Shown here piece by piece: positions 24,851-35,469 of a DNA stretch of 64,000 nucleotides. Source of the DNA: UBA6080 sp964607515 (lineage in GTDB: Bacteria > Fermentibacterota > Fermentibacteria > Fermentibacterales > JCC-6); assembly GCA_964607515.1 (NCBI GenBank), contig CAZSKU010000007.1:31972-95971 (forward strand), given 5' to 3'. Position 1 is the first letter of the stretch. Each line of letters opens with the position of its first letter. The position numbers and the translations under genes were made by a program. The notes beneath the pieces are model-generated. The model saw only the letters and a list, made by a program, of their open reading frames with translations. It was not told the DNA's origin and did no database searches.

Positions 24851-25738
24851 ATGGAAGCCACCCACAGCCTTTTCCGCCGGGTGAGGCGCCTGGAGATCCA
24901 CACCCGCAAGCTCGTGGAACAGCTCATCGGCGGGGAGTACCGCTCCATCTTCCGGGGCCAGGGCATGGAGTTCTGCGAGTTCCGGCGGTACACCGAGGGG
25001 GACGACCCCAGGCTCATAGACTGGAACGTCACCGCCAGGAGCTCCTTCCCCCACGTTCGAATCCTGACCGAGGAGAGGGAACTGCTGATGGTTCTCATGG
25101 TGGATGTTTCGGGAAGCCTCAACTTCGGCTCGGTGAGTCTGACCAAGGCCGACCGGGTGGCCGAGACCGCCGCGGTGCTGGCCCTGTCGGCGGTGAGGAG
25201 CAACGACCGGGTGGGCCTGCTTACCTTCAGCAACCGCGTGCACGACTACGTTCCGCCGGACAAGGGCAGGTCCCACGCCCTTGGGATAATCAAGAAGGTC
25301 CTGGAGGCTTCGGAACACCGGGAGAGCGCCGATGTTAACCAGGCCCTGGCGTTCCTGGGCCGGGTTCTCAAGCGCAGGGCTCTGGTATTCCTCATCAGCG
25401 ACTTCCGGTACGAACAGGAGACCGGAAGGCTCATGGGGTCATTCTCGGAGCGACACGATCTGGTGGGGATACACGTGTTCGATCCCCGGGAGACCCGGGT
25501 GCCGCCGGTGGGACGGATCCGTTTCCGGGACCCCGAGACCGGGGTGGAACGGCTGGCGGACACCGGCTCCCGGCGGTGGCAGGACGAGTTCAACAGGGCG
25601 GTGCAGACCCGGGCGGCTGCCCGGGAGGCCCTCTGCCGCAGGGCCAGGATGGACCTGGTGAGCATCTCCACAGCGGACGACCTGGTGCTTCCCCTGAGGA
25701 GGTTCTTCGAACTCCGCAAACGGAGGAGAAGGCACTGA
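24851..25738 (+). CDS. DUF58 domain protein (Bat operon)
   Basis: A 295-residue DUF58 protein: GQGMEFCEFRRYTEGDDPRL followed by IDWNVTARSS is the family signature (about residues 37-62), and VLMVDVSGSLNFGS begins a VWA-like fold with an acidic DxSxS metal site. C-terminal EFNRAVQTRAAAREALCRRA is typical. No membrane segment in this member. DUF58 genes regularly follow moxR and precede VWA genes, as here; its stop overlaps the next start (TGATG). Confidence 0.93.
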   Translation: MEATHSLFRRVRRLEIHTRKLVEQLIGGEYRSIFRGQGMEFCEFRRYTEGDDPRLIDWNVTARSSFPHVRILTEERELLMVLMVDVSGSLNFGSVSLTKADRVAETAAVLALSAVRSNDRVGLLTFSNRVHDYVPPDKGRSHALGIIKKVLEASEHRESADVNQALAFLGRVLKRRALVFLISDFRYEQETGRLMGSFSERHDLVGIHVFDPRETRVPPVGRIRFRDPETGVERLADTGSRRWQDEFNRAVQTRAAAREALCRRARMDLVSISTADDLVLPLRRFFELRKRRRRH

Positions 25739-26556
25739 TGCTCCTCCTGGCGGCGGTTCTCTCGGCCCTGGAAGCGCCCCTCGGGCTTCCGGTCCAGGTG
25801 GACTACCGGGTTCCGGAGGGGTACCGGCTGGAGGCCCTGCCTGAGGGGGAGGAATTCTCGATTCTCGGTGACTCCGCCGGGGTGGTGACCGTGGTGCCCC
25901 TTCTCCTGGACACCCTGGCGCTGCCCGACCTCCGGGCGGTATCCCCCGAAGACACCGTTCTCCTGCCGGGACCCGTGCTGGCGGTGGTCCCCATGCTGCC
26001 CGACTCGGCCCTGACCCCGGCTGACCCTCCAGCCCCGGCCCCCATGAACATCCCTCCGGGTTTTCCCCGGGACTACCTTCAAAGGCTCGCCTTCTGGATA
26101 CCCTGGGGGGGGCCTCCGGGGTTCCCCTGGCTTGTCGTGGCCGCGGGGGCGGTGGTCTCAGCGGGAGCCGCATGGTTCTTCATCTCCAGACGAAGGATAG
26201 CCGTCGCTTCTCCGGAATCCGGCATCGAGGATGCCGGATCGCCCGACAGCGCCGCCCTTTCCCTGCTGGAGAGCGACGCCTTCGTCCACGGTGACTGGAA
26301 GGCCCTCTACGCTCTGATAGACGCCCTTTTCCGGGCGCTGGCGGCTCGAAGGTTCGGCCTGGGGAACCCGGCCCTTACCCTCTACCAGATCGAGAGGGCC
26401 ATCTCCCGGGAGAAGGAGGGGCGCGGCTTCCTGGAGAAGGCCTCGCCCCTGATGAGGGAGATCGTCCTGCAGATATACGCCGACCGGGGCAGCACCCGGG
26501 AACGGAGCCGGGGGTTCATCGAGACCCTGGCGGAGCTCTTCCGGGAGAAGAAATGA
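25738..26556 (+). CDS. BatG-position membrane protein
   Basis: A 272-residue protein with a signal peptide (MLLLAAVLSALEAPLG), a periplasmic beta-rich part (about 15-105), a transmembrane helix (about 122-142: LVVAAGAVVSAGAAWFFIS) and a cytoplasmic helical part. The layout and its position between DUF58 and the VWA genes match the BatG/DUF4381-like member of Bat operons. Sequence alone does not identify it. Coupled on both sides (TGATG, ATGA). Confidence 0.6.
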   Translation: MLLLAAVLSALEAPLGLPVQVDYRVPEGYRLEALPEGEEFSILGDSAGVVTVVPLLLDTLALPDLRAVSPEDTVLLPGPVLAVVPMLPDSALTPADPPAPAPMNIPPGFPRDYLQRLAFWIPWGGPPGFPWLVVAAGAVVSAGAAWFFISRRRIAVASPESGIEDAGSPDSAALSLLESDAFVHGDWKALYALIDALFRALAARRFGLGNPALTLYQIERAISREKEGRGFLEKASPLMREIVLQIYADRGSTRERSRGFIETLAELFREKK

Positions 26557-27488
26557 CCGGGTTCCAGTTCTGGCCCGCGCTCCTGGGCTTTCCTCTTCTG
26601 CTTCTTATCCACGGGCTGGCCCGGCGGAAGCGGGGGAGGGGAGTGGTCTTCACCGGGCCCTTCACCGGGATGGACACCCCCGGGGCTTCGGCGGGGCTGG
26701 CCGGGGCGGTGCTGTGGGCCGGGGTGCTTTGCCTCTTCGTGGCCCTGGCCCGGCCCCAGTACGGCTACCAGCGGCTTCCCGACGCCACCGAGGGGCTGGA
26801 TATCGTGATAACCCTGGACGTCTCCACCAGCATGCTGGCGGAGGACTTCTCGCCAAACCGCCTGGCGGCCGCCAAGCAGGCGGCCCTGCAGTTCATCCGG
26901 GGGCGCCCCAACGACAGGATAGGCCTCACCATCTACGCCGCGGAACCCCTGATCCTCTGTCCGCCCACCTTCGACCATCTCACCCTGTCCAGGTTCGTTG
27001 ACAGGGCATCCATCGGCAGCCTTCAGGACGGAACCGCCATCGGGGCCGGGCTGGCGGCGGCGGCCCGGGGGCTCGGGGGCTCCGCCACCACCCGCCGGGT
27101 GATAGTGCTGCTGAGCGACGGCATGGAGACCGCGGGGATCGTGGACCCGATAACCGTGGCCAACGCTGTGCACACCCTGCACGGAGACAGCATTGCGGTG
27201 TACACCGTAGCCATCGGCACCGAGAGCGACCCCTACGGCGTAGACCGGGAGACCCTGGCCCGGATCGCCACGCTGAACAACGGGAGGCTGTTCGACGCCT
27301 ATTCCGCCGACGATCTGGCGGACGTCTACGGATCCATAGACTCCCTGGAAGCCTCCACCCTGCCTCCGGAAGGGCTCTTCATATACATCGACAGGTACCT
27401 GGGATGGCTCTGGGCCGGGCTGATACTGATCCTGTTCGGCTCCTTCCTCCGCTGGAGGGTGCTGAAGACCATAGGAGGCGGCGAATGA
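26553..27488 (+). CDS. VWA-domain membrane protein, BatA-like
   Basis: A 311-residue protein with two N-terminal membrane helices, a VWA domain (about 85-270) whose metal-ion site is intact (DVSTSM at about 89, later RVIVLLSDGMETAG), and a C-terminal helix. In Bat operons BatA and BatB are paired VWA proteins exposed to the periplasm; the complex is linked to stress or oxygen tolerance. Overlaps its neighbours by four bases on both sides. Confidence 0.9.
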   Translation: MTGFQFWPALLGFPLLLLIHGLARRKRGRGVVFTGPFTGMDTPGASAGLAGAVLWAGVLCLFVALARPQYGYQRLPDATEGLDIVITLDVSTSMLAEDFSPNRLAAAKQAALQFIRGRPNDRIGLTIYAAEPLILCPPTFDHLTLSRFVDRASIGSLQDGTAIGAGLAAAARGLGGSATTRRVIVLLSDGMETAGIVDPITVANAVHTLHGDSIAVYTVAIGTESDPYGVDRETLARIATLNNGRLFDAYSADDLADVYGSIDSLEASTLPPEGLFIYIDRYLGWLWAGLILILFGSFLRWRVLKTIGGGE

Positions 27489-28465
27489 CCTTCGAGCGCC
27501 CCATGCTGTTGCTCCTGCTGGTGGTCGCCCCCCTGTGGCACTGGCTTCGGGGGGTATGGCTGGCGGACGAGGAGAACAGGCTGAAGCGGTTCGTCCGCCC
27601 GGTGCTCTGGGAGCGGGTGGGTATAGAACCGCCCCCCGGAAGGCTTCTGACCCGCTGGCTGTGGACCGCGGCCCTCCTGCTTCTGCTGTTTTCCCTGGCG
27701 GGGCCCGTCTGGGGCAGGGATGAAGCGTTCATTCCCGCCGGGGGAAGGAACGTGGCAATAGCCCTGGACGTCAGCCGTTCCATGTTGTGCGACGACGAGA
27801 GCCCCACCAGGCTGGGCAGGGCGTCGGCGGAGATCAGAAGGCTTGTCGGGGCCATGCCGGACACCCGTTTCAGCCTCATCCTCTTCAGCGGCCAGTCCCG
27901 GCTGGCGGTGCCCATAACGCTCGATTCGGATTTCCTGTTCAGCCGCCTTCCGAACAGCGGAGACGATCCGTTGTTCCTGCCCCCCGGAACCTCCGTGGGC
28001 AACCTGGTTTCGGTGATGGCAGACGCCCTCCCCGGCGAGAACCTGGAGGCCAGGGTGGGTATCGTCTTCAGCGACGGCGGCTTCCACGACCTGAACATCG
28101 AGAGTTCCATAGAGGAGGCCCTGAACCGGGGAATGGCCCTGGTGACGGTGGGCGTCGGGGGGGACACCCCGGTGACGGTCCCCGACGGCCGGGGGGGAGC
28201 CACGGTCTTCCAGGGCGACACCGTGCGCACGGTGCTCGAGGAGGAGCCCCTGAGAAGGCTTGCGGAGGGCACAGGGGGGTTCTACACCAGGATCTCCGAG
28301 GCGGGGCACCTGGCGGAGCCCGTGAGAACACTGCTGGCGGTTACCTCCCGGGAGGCCAGGCTCCAGTCGGCCAACATCGGGCCGGGCCGCCGATACCAGT
28401 ACTTCCTGGGCGGGGCGCTCCTTCTGATGGGCGCCGCGCTGGTCCTGGAGAGGCGGGGGCTGTGA
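27485..28465 (+). CDS. VWA-domain membrane protein, BatB-like
   Basis: A 326-residue second VWA protein. Membrane helices at about 5-20 and 57-77, VWA metal site DVSRSM at about residue 95 with VGIVFSDGGFHD, and a C-terminal helix YFLGGALLLMGAALVL. ATG 27485 overlaps the batA-like stop (ATGA). It probably forms a heteromer with the BatA-like protein and TPR protein. It ends TGATG with the next gene. Confidence 0.9.
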   Translation: MTFERPMLLLLLVVAPLWHWLRGVWLADEENRLKRFVRPVLWERVGIEPPPGRLLTRWLWTAALLLLLFSLAGPVWGRDEAFIPAGGRNVAIALDVSRSMLCDDESPTRLGRASAEIRRLVGAMPDTRFSLILFSGQSRLAVPITLDSDFLFSRLPNSGDDPLFLPPGTSVGNLVSVMADALPGENLEARVGIVFSDGGFHDLNIESSIEEALNRGMALVTVGVGGDTPVTVPDGRGGATVFQGDTVRTVLEEEPLRRLAEGTGGFYTRISEAGHLAEPVRTLLAVTSREARLQSANIGPGRRYQYFLGGALLLMGAALVLERRGL

Positions 28466-29444
28466 TGCTGCCGCTGATTCTGGCGGCGCTGGCCGGGGCG
28501 GGACAGAGACCCCTGCTGGAGGTCTACCTCGAGGCCCTGGACCTGTGGGCTTCCGGGGACGGGGAACAGGCCGCGGCCCTGTTCGGGGAGATCGCCGAAA
28601 GGATGCCCCACGCCCCCAGGGCGGTGTACAACCTGGCGTCCCTGGCCGGAGAGGACGGGATGTGGGGTCGGGCGGACACCCTCATGACGGCCCTTGAGGG
28701 GTGGGAGGAGATGGGCGGGGATTCCCTGTTCGACGCCCGGGTCTCGGCTTCCCTGGGCCGGGCCATGGGGGAGGAGGACTACGCCGGGGTTCAGGAGCAG
28801 CTGGAGAACATGCTTCCCCGGGTGGCCGCCGGCACCGCCGACTCCCTGACAAGGCACAACTACGAGGTGGCCCTCAGGTGGCTCCTGCAGCGGGAGCCCC
28901 CCCCGGAAGAGTCTCAGGACCAGCAGGACCAGGAAGATCAGGAAGACCAGCAGGATCAGCAGGACCAGGAAGATCAGGAAGACCAGCAGGATCAGCAGGA
29001 CCAGGAAGATCAGGAAGACCAGCAGGACCAGGAAGACCAGGAAGACCAGCAGGATCAGCAGGACCAGGAAGACCAGGAAGACCAGCAGGATCAGCAGGAC
29101 CAGGAAGACCNNNNNNNNNNNNNNNNNNNNNNNNNNNNNNNNNNNNNNNNNNNNNNNNNNNNNNNNNNNNNNNNNNNNNNNNNNNNNNNNNNNNNNNNNN
29201 NNNNNNNNNNCAGCAGGACCAGGAAGACCAGGAAGACCAGCAGGATCAGCAGGACCAGGAAGACCAGGAAGACCAGCAGGACCAGGAAGACCAGCAGGAA
29301 CAGACCACCCAGCAGCCCCCTCCCGGGCGGGGGGAGATGACCCCGGATGAGGCCCAGAGAATACTTGACATGGTGGAGGAGGCGCAGCCCAGGGGCGACA
29401 AGAACGCCTACGGCGCGGTGGTGCCGGGGGCTCCCGATTGGTAG
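28465..29444 (+). CDS. TPR protein with Asp-Gln/Glu repeat tail, BatC-like (interrupted by gap)
   Basis: Signal peptide (MLPLILAALAGAG), then two or three TPR units (about residues 20-145), then a long repeat of Asp-Gln-Gln/Glu (from base 28915). The repeat enters a 100-N gap and resumes in a different frame, because the N run is a placeholder; the gene is intact only if the real gap length restores the frame. The C-terminus MTPDEAQRILDMVEEAQ...APDW resembles the conserved end of BatC proteins (MSxEEA...DW). TPR plus acidic linker plus this tail, between BatB and BatD, supports BatC. Overlaps the BatD-like start. Confidence 0.8.
28915..29301 (+). repeat. Tandem repeat encoding Asp-Gln-Gln/Glu units
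   Basis: A 36-base unit encodes the 12 residues DQQDQEDQEDQQ; about five units before the gap and three or more after, with a few 27-base short units. Subunits alternate GACCAG/GATCAG and GAAGAC/GAAGAT, so the units are nearly identical at DNA level. Such identity suggests recent slippage and explains the assembly break. Confidence 0.95.
29111..29210. other. Assembly gap (100 N)
   Basis: Exactly 100 unknown bases in the middle of the Asp-Gln repeat. The round number indicates a scaffold placeholder and not a measured length. The coding frame differs by one position before and after it. Confidence 0.99.
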
Positions 29445-31009
29445 CCCCGGTGATTCTCTGCCTGATCATGGGGGCTTCCGAGCCCTTTTACACGGAGTGT
29501 CCCGACACGGTCGCAGCGGGGGATGTGTTCCAGCTCTCGGTGATCTGCGTCTCAACCCGTTGCAACGGGCTCTCTTCGGGCTCTCCGGCCACCGGGCCCG
29601 GGCTGGCTTTCCTGGGCAGTTCGGTTTCCAGCTCCGTTTCGGTGGTCAACACTCCCCAGGGCACCACCAGGCAGTCCCGATTCACCCTGGCGATGAGCTT
29701 CCAGGGAGTGTCCCCCGGGAACTGGAATCTCGGTCCCGTGGAGGTGGACGCCCACGGCGCCGGGATGTACACGGTTCCCGCCCGGACGGTGACCGTGGTG
29801 GACCGGGGCGGATCCTCCGGTGGTCAGGGATCGGTTCAGCGGCCGCCGGCGTCCCGGGGAAGGTCGTGGATAACTCCGGAGGTCAGAGAAGACACCCGGG
29901 GAAGGGTGTACCCGGGAGTTCCGGTTACCGTAGATTATTATCTGTATTCATCTTACAACGTAATGGACATCAACTACTCCTGGAGCGGAGCTGACCGGGG
30001 GGTCATCACGTCCTTCGATCAGCCCAGGGACATCCGGTGGGAGCATTCCCGGATATCCGGGGTGAACAGGGCTCTGTTCTTCACCGCCGTGTACGTTCCG
30101 GCTTCCCCGGGAGTGACCCCGGTTCCGGGTGTGACCGCACAGCTCACATATGCAGAGGTTTTTCCCTTCTCGGCGCCCAAGGATTTCATAGAAAGCGACT
30201 CGGTGACCGTGGACGTGTATCCCTTTCCGGAACCGGCGCCTCCGGGCTGGAACGGAACCCTTCTAGACAGCCTGTGCGTGGCGGTTGAGGCGGACTGCCC
30301 GACGGTAGGGCAGGCCGGCGAGAGAACCGTGCGGCTCCGGGCCACCGGGCCGGGGGCAACAATGCTGCGGGGGCCGGATTTCATAACGGTCCGGGGGGCG
30401 GAACTCCTGCAGAGCGACTCGGGAGAATCCGACGGGGAGGCGTGGTGGGACCTGATCGTGGAGCCCTCGGACACCGGATCGGTCGTCCTCGGGCCGGACA
30501 CCCTGGTGTGGCTTGACCGGAAGCACGCCCGGTACCGGACTTCGGTGATGGACCCCTGCACCCTGTCCATTGCCGTGATACCCAGGACGGACGTGAGGAT
30601 CACTGTTCCAGACCCGGACGGAGGCAGGATACCGGCTTCGACCTGGGCAGTGCTTTCCCTGGGTGCGGTGGCGCTGATAAGCACCGTCCTGATCGCCGCC
30701 GGAGGACGACGGAGAAGGAAAGTGGAATCTCCTGCCACGGCGGAAAACCTGGAGCAGCTTCTCGAGCGGTTCGAAGCGGAAATCTCCCGTATACTCACCG
30801 GCCGAAGGGAGTACCTGGGTTGCGACGAACTGGCGGACCGGCTGGACGAGAGACGGGTGGACACCCTGCTGTCCAGGAGGATTCAGAGGTTCTGGAAGGA
30901 CATGGAAGGGTACATATCCGACAGGGAGCCGGGGAGCGAGGCCTTCGAGACCCTCAGGGACACGGCGGTACAGCTGCTTTCCGAACTGGACCGGGAGGTC
31001 CGGGCCTGA
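29438..31009 (+). CDS. BatD-like protein
   Basis: A 523-residue membrane protein. TTG 29438 starts a short signal (MVAPVILCLIMGAS), overlapping the previous gene by 7 bases. Beta-rich Ig-like modules follow: FQLSVICVST, NWNLGPVEVDA, GVPVTVDYYLYS, then a transmembrane helix at about 403-425 (TWAVLSLGAVALISTVL) and a cytoplasmic helical tail. Order and topology match BatD, the last standard member of Bat operons. It converges with the leftward block; the 44-base gap between them is AT-rich with no clear hairpin. Confidence 0.85.
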   Translation: MVAPVILCLIMGASEPFYTECPDTVAAGDVFQLSVICVSTRCNGLSSGSPATGPGLAFLGSSVSSSVSVVNTPQGTTRQSRFTLAMSFQGVSPGNWNLGPVEVDAHGAGMYTVPARTVTVVDRGGSSGGQGSVQRPPASRGRSWITPEVREDTRGRVYPGVPVTVDYYLYSSYNVMDINYSWSGADRGVITSFDQPRDIRWEHSRISGVNRALFFTAVYVPASPGVTPVPGVTAQLTYAEVFPFSAPKDFIESDSVTVDVYPFPEPAPPGWNGTLLDSLCVAVEADCPTVGQAGERTVRLRATGPGATMLRGPDFITVRGAELLQSDSGESDGEAWWDLIVEPSDTGSVVLGPDTLVWLDRKHARYRTSVMDPCTLSIAVIPRTDVRITVPDPDGGRIPASTWAVLSLGAVALISTVLIAAGGRRRRKVESPATAENLEQLLERFEAEISRILTGRREYLGCDELADRLDERRVDTLLSRRIQRFWKDMEGYISDREPGSEAFETLRDTAVQLLSELDREVRA

Positions 31010-31053
31010 GGGCCATGAAATCCTGAAAAATCTAAAACTTTACATAATATCTA

Positions 31054-31788
31054 TTATCGGACATTAAGCCTGGCCAGCTGATAGCCAACGTAAGCCGTTG
31101 TGTCGGGGTTCAGCTCCAGGGACTGCCGCAGCCACTCTCCGGCGGCCTGGGTGTCACCCCTGGCCCAGGAAACCCTTGAAAGCCCCTTCATGGCCTCCGC
31201 CGCCATCAGGGTGAAGTCAGGGTCTTCTTCCGCGAGTTCCAGCACCCTCTGGTAAGCCGTGGCGGCGTTCTCCAGGTCCTGGGCGCTGCCCCGGTTCTCC
31301 AGAGCCGTGGCCATGTGAATCTGAGCGGAAATCTCCACGTCCTTCGCCGGCCTGGTGGCCAGCAGTTCCCCCAGCACGGTCATGGCCTGGTCGTTGTTCC
31401 CCTGAAGGATCATCACCTTGGAGGCCATTATGGCGCAGCGCCGGCCCCAGTTCCTCTGGGGATACTGGTTCCAGGTCTCGGTTGCCATGGCGTTGCACGC
31501 CTCCAGGGCCTGTACCGTGGTCTGCATGTCGCCCGATGCGGCCGCCCGCATGGCCTGGTCGTAGAGCCCGGAGGCCGTGATGAACCCGGCCATGGCGCTG
31601 TCTTCGGCCCGTTTGGACGCCGAAGTAAGGGCGTTGACCGCCACTATTCCCAGAATAATCACCAGGAGCCCCCCGAGAAGCTCCTTGTAGCGGGCCTTCA
31701 CGAAGACCAGAGCGTTTTCCAGGTTCTCGTAGACCGGGTCCTTCTTCAACTCTGACTTGGACAGGCGCTTACGGGTTCTGTTGGCCAC
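31054..31788 (-). CDS. Single-pass membrane TPR protein, YfgM-like
   Basis: A 244-residue protein: charged cytoplasmic N-terminus (MANRTRKRLSKSELKKDP), one transmembrane helix at about 38-57 (GGLLVIILGIVAVNALTS) and TPR units to the C-terminus. The layout is like YfgM/ancillary SecYEG or similar TPR proteins, which assist folding of exported proteins; the sequence does not prove it. The gene overlaps the end of coaE by 20 bases and ends the leftward operon. Confidence 0.75.
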   Translation of the reverse strand: MANRTRKRLSKSELKKDPVYENLENALVFVKARYKELLGGLLVIILGIVAVNALTSASKRAEDSAMAGFITASGLYDQAMRAAASGDMQTTVQALEACNAMATETWNQYPQRNWGRRCAIMASKVMILQGNNDQAMTVLGELLATRPAKDVEISAQIHMATALENRGSAQDLENAATAYQRVLELAEEDPDFTLMAAEAMKGLSRVSWARGDTQAAGEWLRQSLELNPDTTAYVGYQLARLNVR

Positions 31789-32374
31789 GGTTGTCCTCCA
31801 ATTGAGTCAATTCATACAGTATTGAATAGGATTGCTTTCGCAGATCTTCAAGGGTTCCGCTGTTGTTTATCACCAGGTCGGCCCTTTCCGCCCTGGCCTC
31901 CGGGGAGAGCTGGCGTTGCCAGCGGGCCTCGGCGGCCCGGCGGGATATCCCGTCTCTGTGCAATATACGAAAAAGGGCTCTTTCCGGGGTGTCCACGACG
32001 GCCACCACCCGGTCGAAGTGCTTTCGAAGGCCCATCTCCAGGATCAGCGCCCCTTCCAGTACCCAGACGCCGGGAACCCCCCGGCAGCTCTCCCCGCAGA
32101 AGCCCACCCACCTGGCCATCACCGGGTGCATCACCCCGTTGATTCTGTCCAGCAGGCGGGGTTCGGTGAAAGCCCGTTCCCTAAGCATTCTCCTGGCCTC
32201 GGGGCCTGAAAGCTTCTCCAGCCCCGGAATTCCCAGGGCGGCTCTGAACCGGGGTTTCTCCATGAGCCGGTGGCCGGCACGGTCGAGGCTGCACACCCGG
32301 CACCCCCGCTCTTTCCAGAAGCCAGCCACCGTGCTGGCCCCGGAGCCGCTGTTTCCCGTCAGGGCCACCAGCAT
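31769..32374 (-). CDS. coaE: Dephospho-CoA kinase-like protein with altered P-loop
   Basis: A 201-residue CoaE-type protein; CoaE adds the last phosphate in coenzyme A synthesis. Family features: CSLDRAGHRLMEKP, RRMLRERAF, LLDRINGVMHPVMARW, HRDGISRRAAEARWQRQLS and RADLVINNSGTLEDLRKQ. The P-loop reads TGNSGSGAST where the family has GxxGSGKST, so the phosphate-binding Lys is Ala (codon GCC in the sequence). Activity is doubtful unless another residue substitutes. The ATG overlaps the mtaB stop (TGATG). Confidence 0.8.
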   Translation of the reverse strand: MLVALTGNSGSGASTVAGFWKERGCRVCSLDRAGHRLMEKPRFRAALGIPGLEKLSGPEARRMLRERAFTEPRLLDRINGVMHPVMARWVGFCGESCRGVPGVWVLEGALILEMGLRKHFDRVVAVVDTPERALFRILHRDGISRRAAEARWQRQLSPEARAERADLVINNSGTLEDLRKQSYSILYELTQLEDNRGQQNP

Positions 32375-33669
32375 CAGCGAAGCCCCCAGCAGACGTTTTC
32401 CCGGGAGATAACAACCCGCTGGAGTTCCCCTTCCCGGGAGTTCTCCGGAACCGCTACCGGGACGTAGTTGTCGGTCAGTCCCACCATCCTGCCCTCGTGC
32501 CTCCTGCCCTCCACCAGCGCCAGACCGTCGGTTCCAAGGGTGCTTTCCCGGAAGTTCCGGCGGATGGTGCGGGATACATCCCTGAGTTCCCGGCTCCGGC
32601 CGGTGACCACCTCGGTGTGCAGCCTCTTCATTGATGCGGCCGGGGTACCGGGGCGGGGCGAGAACGGGAACACGTGAAGATAGGCCAGCAACCCGCTTCG
32701 AGCCAGGGACAGGGTTTCCCGGTGGTCTGCTTCGGTCTCCCCGGGGAATCCTGCGATGAAGTCCGCCCCCACAGCGGCCCCGGGAAACAGGCCGTGGATG
32801 GTTTCCAGAAGACTTTCCTGATGGCTGCGCCCGTAACCCCGCCCCATGGCGGAAAGAACCCGGTCGCTTCCGCTCTGCATCGGTATGTGGAAGTGCCTGC
32901 AGAGACCCGGCAGGGCCGCCAGCCGCCGGAGTGCCGAAACCGTCAGGAACCTTGGCTCCAGGGAACTCAGCCTCACCCGGAACCCCCCCGTCCTGAGAAG
33001 CTCCCGGACCAGGTCCGCCAGGTGGTAATCCTGATAGAGCCCTCGTCCGTAATCCGCAAGGTCCACCCCTACGAGGCAGATCTCCCTCTTCCCCATCTCC
33101 GAAAGCTCCCGGGCCTGACGGAGCACCGTGTCCCGGGGCTGGCTCCGGGAGGGGCCCCGGGCCAGGGGGACGATGCAGTAGGAACAGCGGTGGTCGCAGC
33201 CGGACTGGATCTTCAGGAAGGCCCGGGTTCTCCGGCCGGTCGACACGCCGGAGGGGAACAGCCCCTCCCCCGGCTCCCCCGACGGCATGCCCCGGATCAG
33301 GTCCGGAATGCTCTCCTTCTCCGGGTTTCCCACCACCAGGCAGCCCGGTATGCCGCGGTAGTCCTCCGGGCGCATCTGGGACGCGCAACCCGTGACCACG
33401 AGAAGGGCTTCGGGGTTCGCCGTCCGGAATCCCTTGACCGTCTTCCTGCACCGGGCGTCGCTCCGTCCGGTGACCGTGCAGGTGTTCACGATCACTATGT
33501 CGGCGCAGAGGTGGTCCGGAACCCTGGAACCCTCCAGATCCCGGACCACCGCTTCCACCATGGCATCCGTCTCACATGCGTTGAGCCGGCACCCGAGGGT
33601 GTATCCGAAGACCCTCGGGCGGCGGTCGCTTCGGGCGGCGGGGAACACCTGGTTCCCCGCTTCAGCCAT
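32374..33669 (-). CDS. mtaB: tRNA methylthiotransferase, MtaB-like
   Basis: A 431-residue radical-SAM methylthiotransferase that modifies t6A37 of tRNA to ms2t6A. N-terminal cluster Cys residues: TLGCRLNACETDAM, VIVNTCTVT, VVTGCASQM. Radical-SAM cluster: GCDHRCSYCIVPLARG (CxxxCxxC). GADFIAGFPGETEADH is the SAM-domain region, and a C-terminal TRAM-like part follows. The LGCRxNxxE N-terminus favours MtaB over MiaB. The gene sits right after rpsA with no spacer. Confidence 0.9.
   Translation of the reverse strand: MAEAGNQVFPAARSDRRPRVFGYTLGCRLNACETDAMVEAVVRDLEGSRVPDHLCADIVIVNTCTVTGRSDARCRKTVKGFRTANPEALLVVTGCASQMRPEDYRGIPGCLVVGNPEKESIPDLIRGMPSGEPGEGLFPSGVSTGRRTRAFLKIQSGCDHRCSYCIVPLARGPSRSQPRDTVLRQARELSEMGKREICLVGVDLADYGRGLYQDYHLADLVRELLRTGGFRVRLSSLEPRFLTVSALRRLAALPGLCRHFHIPMQSGSDRVLSAMGRGYGRSHQESLLETIHGLFPGAAVGADFIAGFPGETEADHRETLSLARSGLLAYLHVFPFSPRPGTPAASMKRLHTEVVTGRSRELRDVSRTIRRNFRESTLGTDGLALVEGRRHEGRMVGLTDNYVPVAVPENSREGELQRVVISRENVCWGLR

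Positions 33670-35465
<1,796 letters not shown>

Positions 35466-35469
<4 letters not shown>

Noticed and set aside
22903..25318. Long minus-strand frames opposite the mutase, moxR and DUF58
   Set aside because: Antisense to strongly conserved genes; His/Gln/Gly-rich shadow composition.
29111..29210. Genuine frameshift in the BatC-like gene
   Set aside because: The frame change coincides with a 100-N placeholder of unknown true length, so it cannot be called a mutation.
28915..29301. CRISPR array
   Set aside because: The units are contiguous 36-base coding repeats without spacers and are translated as Asp-Gln/Glu within a gene.
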